Shown here piece by piece: positions 29,601-32,323 of a stretch of 32,323 nucleotides of DNA (its first letter is position 1; every line of letters starts with the position of its first letter). Position numbers and translations under genes: made by a program. The notes below the pieces were generated by a model. The model had not been told where the DNA came from, did no database searches, and saw only the letters and a program-made list of their open reading frames with translations. The DNA lies in assembly GCA_027000565.1 (NCBI GenBank), contig JALTNS010000396.1, forward strand, positions 1-32,323. Reading direction: 5' to 3'. This stretch comes from Rhizobiaceae bacterium (lineage in GTDB: Bacteria; Pseudomonadota; Alphaproteobacteria; Rhizobiales; Rhizobiaceae).

Positions 29601-30293
29601 TTAACCCGGCAGTCCGTCCCAGACAGAAAACGCCTCGACCACCTGCACCAGTTCACCAAGATGGCGAATGATGGTTTCCGCACCCGCATCCATCAGCTGG
29701 TCGCTGTGCCCCATATAGGTGTGGCTGGCACCGGTAAAGCCGACAACCCGCATTCCGGCTGCAACCCCGCCCTCGACCCCGTGGGCACTGTCTTCAATCA
29801 CCACGCATTGATTGGCATCCACGCCAAATTCACGCGCCGCATGCAGATAAACATCCGGTGCCGGTTTGTCTTTCACATCGACCAGTGAGCTCGCGGAGAA
29901 TATATAGGGCCGAAACCGGTCCCATAGATCGGTTTTTGTCAGCGACATTTTAAGCCGCCCGTCGCTGGAATTTGAACAAATGCAGCGCGGTTGATCAAGC
30001 TGGTCGAGAACCCTCTGGACACCGGTAACGGGTTTGAGGTCGCGCCACAGGCGGCTGTCAATTTCATCGCTGATTTTGGCATCAAGATCATCGGGGAAAT
30101 AGCGCCCGGTTTCCTGCTCGATAATCTTGATTGTCCGGGCCGTGTTCAACCCGGTAAATCGAAGGATATGTTCCTTGACATCATTTTCGTAACCGTGTTC
30201 GCGCAGCAGGTCGACTTCCGCCTGGGCAGCGATGGTTTCGGAATCGATCAGAACTCCGTCGCAGTCAAAAATTATCAGTTTGGGTTCAGCCAT
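29601..30293 (-). CDS. HAD-IA family hydrolase / phosphatase (beta-phosphoglucomutase-like)
   Basis: LIIFDCDGVLIDSETI, ICSNSS, DKPAPDVYLHAAREFGV, VVIEDSAHGVEGGVAAGM. Confidence 0.94.
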   Translation of the reverse strand: MAEPKLIIFDCDGVLIDSETIAAQAEVDLLREHGYENDVKEHILRFTGLNTARTIKIIEQETGRYFPDDLDAKISDEIDSRLWRDLKPVTGVQRVLDQLDQPRCICSNSSDGRLKMSLTKTDLWDRFRPYIFSASSLVDVKDKPAPDVYLHAAREFGVDANQCVVIEDSAHGVEGGVAAGMRVVGFTGASHTYMGHSDQLMDAGAETIIRHLGELVQVVEAFSVWDGLPG

Positions 30294-30414
30294 GGAGTTC
30301 TCGCAGCGTTGAATGAATATCCGCATATATGGATTTTGCCTGGCGGATACAATTGGATATTAGGGTCGGGACCTTAAACAATTGTTCACCCTGTTCGGTA
30401 ACCATAAGGCTTGA

Positions 30415-31587
<1,173 letters not shown>

Positions 31588-31775
31588 GGACAGGGCCCAC
31601 TATTTCGACGAATGACGGTTTTTGGAGTTCTAAGAAATGCGATCCAGGGCCACTTTCGAAATAGAATTATAGGGAAACTGGACATCACAATTATACAATG
31701 CAGTTCAAATCGAGACATTTTGCCGATGTTTCAAAAGCGCTAAGGGCGGATTTTCGAGGAAAGCTTCTAGAGCCT

Positions 31776-32323
31776 CTAGACCAGCGACCAGATCGCAACT
31801 GCCGAAGCAATAACCAGTAATATGACACCGAAAGAGAGAACGAATTTGCTAATGTCGGCCAGGTGTTCACTTACTTGCGTGGCAGTACCGGCATGGACCG
31901 GTAGACCACTCGGGCGATTTTTTGATGGATACAAGGCACCATTGCGCCAGTAGCCGAAAACACAGACCTGATCACCGGTGCATAGCATGCTGGACTTTGT
32001 CTCGAACTGACTGGCCGACGACTTGTCCTTGTATCGCAGGCTGGTCTCAACCCTTTCGCCGACACCTGAAAGGGCGATTTCACGCGCTAAACTCGGTGGC
32101 ATCCAGTATGGACATTGGGTTGCCGCTGCACTGGCGTTGTCTACCACGTCATCCGGCACGGATTTTTCATGGTATTGGGTCAAGTCAGGAAAGCCTGCAA
32201 GCGGAACCATGTGGTTTTCGGTCTTGATGCCGGTTGGCTGGAGGTAGAAACCATCAAATAGTGTCTTGAGGATGCCCTTTCCATCGCTGGTTGGTACCAG
32301 GCCGCTTACCGTAAACCAGTAGG
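31776..32323 (-). CDS. Partial hypothetical membrane-anchored protein, truncated by the right window edge
   Basis: The track starts at an internal ATG (32210), but the frame stays open to the edge (…YWFTVSGLVPTSDGKGILKTLFDGFYLQPTGIKTENH-MVPLAG…). C-terminal TM helix FVLSFGVILLVIASAVAIWSLV. Confidence 0.6.
   Translation of the reverse strand, partial: YWFTVSGLVPTSDGKGILKTLFDGFYLQPTGIKTENHMVPLAGFPDLTQYHEKSVPDDVVDNASAAATQCPYWMPPSLAREIALSGVGERVETSLRYKDKSSASQFETKSSMLCTGDQVCVFGYWRNGALYPSKNRPSGLPVHAGTATQVSEHLADISKFVLSFGVILLVIASAVAIWSLV

Noticed and set aside
31690-31710. tRNA T-loop-like GTTCAAATC downstream of ccrM
   Set aside because: Flanking bases do not form a T-stem and no acceptor, D or anticodon arms fit around it.

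Overview
This window looks like a mostly core chromosomal segment of an alphaproteobacterium, probably Rhizobiales/Hyphomicrobiales-like judging from gene content and order. Left to right it carries: an AT-rich orphan membrane ORF; ubiA; a 72-aa orphan ORF plus a structured, repeat-like intergenic region; a DUF6101-like gene; an FAD-linked oxidase and Sua5; purD convergent with a selO/tldD pair; an IalB-family gene; the aa3 cytochrome c oxidase cluster (coxB, coxA, ctaB, a small coxF-like ORF missing from the supplied track, ctaG, coxC); DUF983, SURF1, ispH, thrB and rnhA; a peroxiredoxin; a DsbD-alpha-like protein; yqgE; a 7TM-PAS-GGDEF(degenerate)-EAL protein; a GNAT; an M16 peptidase; thrC; a lipoprotein; a HAD phosphatase; a ccrM-type GANTC methyltransferase; and a truncated membrane-anchored ORF running off the right edge. 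I see no tRNA, rRNA, CRISPR array, transposase or prophage. I also do not see a convincing multi-gene novel system. The least explained material is the orphan ORF at the left edge bracketed by a 13-bp direct repeat, the 72-aa ORF with its adjacent structured DNA, the right-edge membrane ORF, and several regulatory-looking repeats and hairpins (upstream of ialB, coxA/ctaB, coxC/DUF983, upstream of the EAL gene). All family names come from motif recognition by eye; no database search was run.
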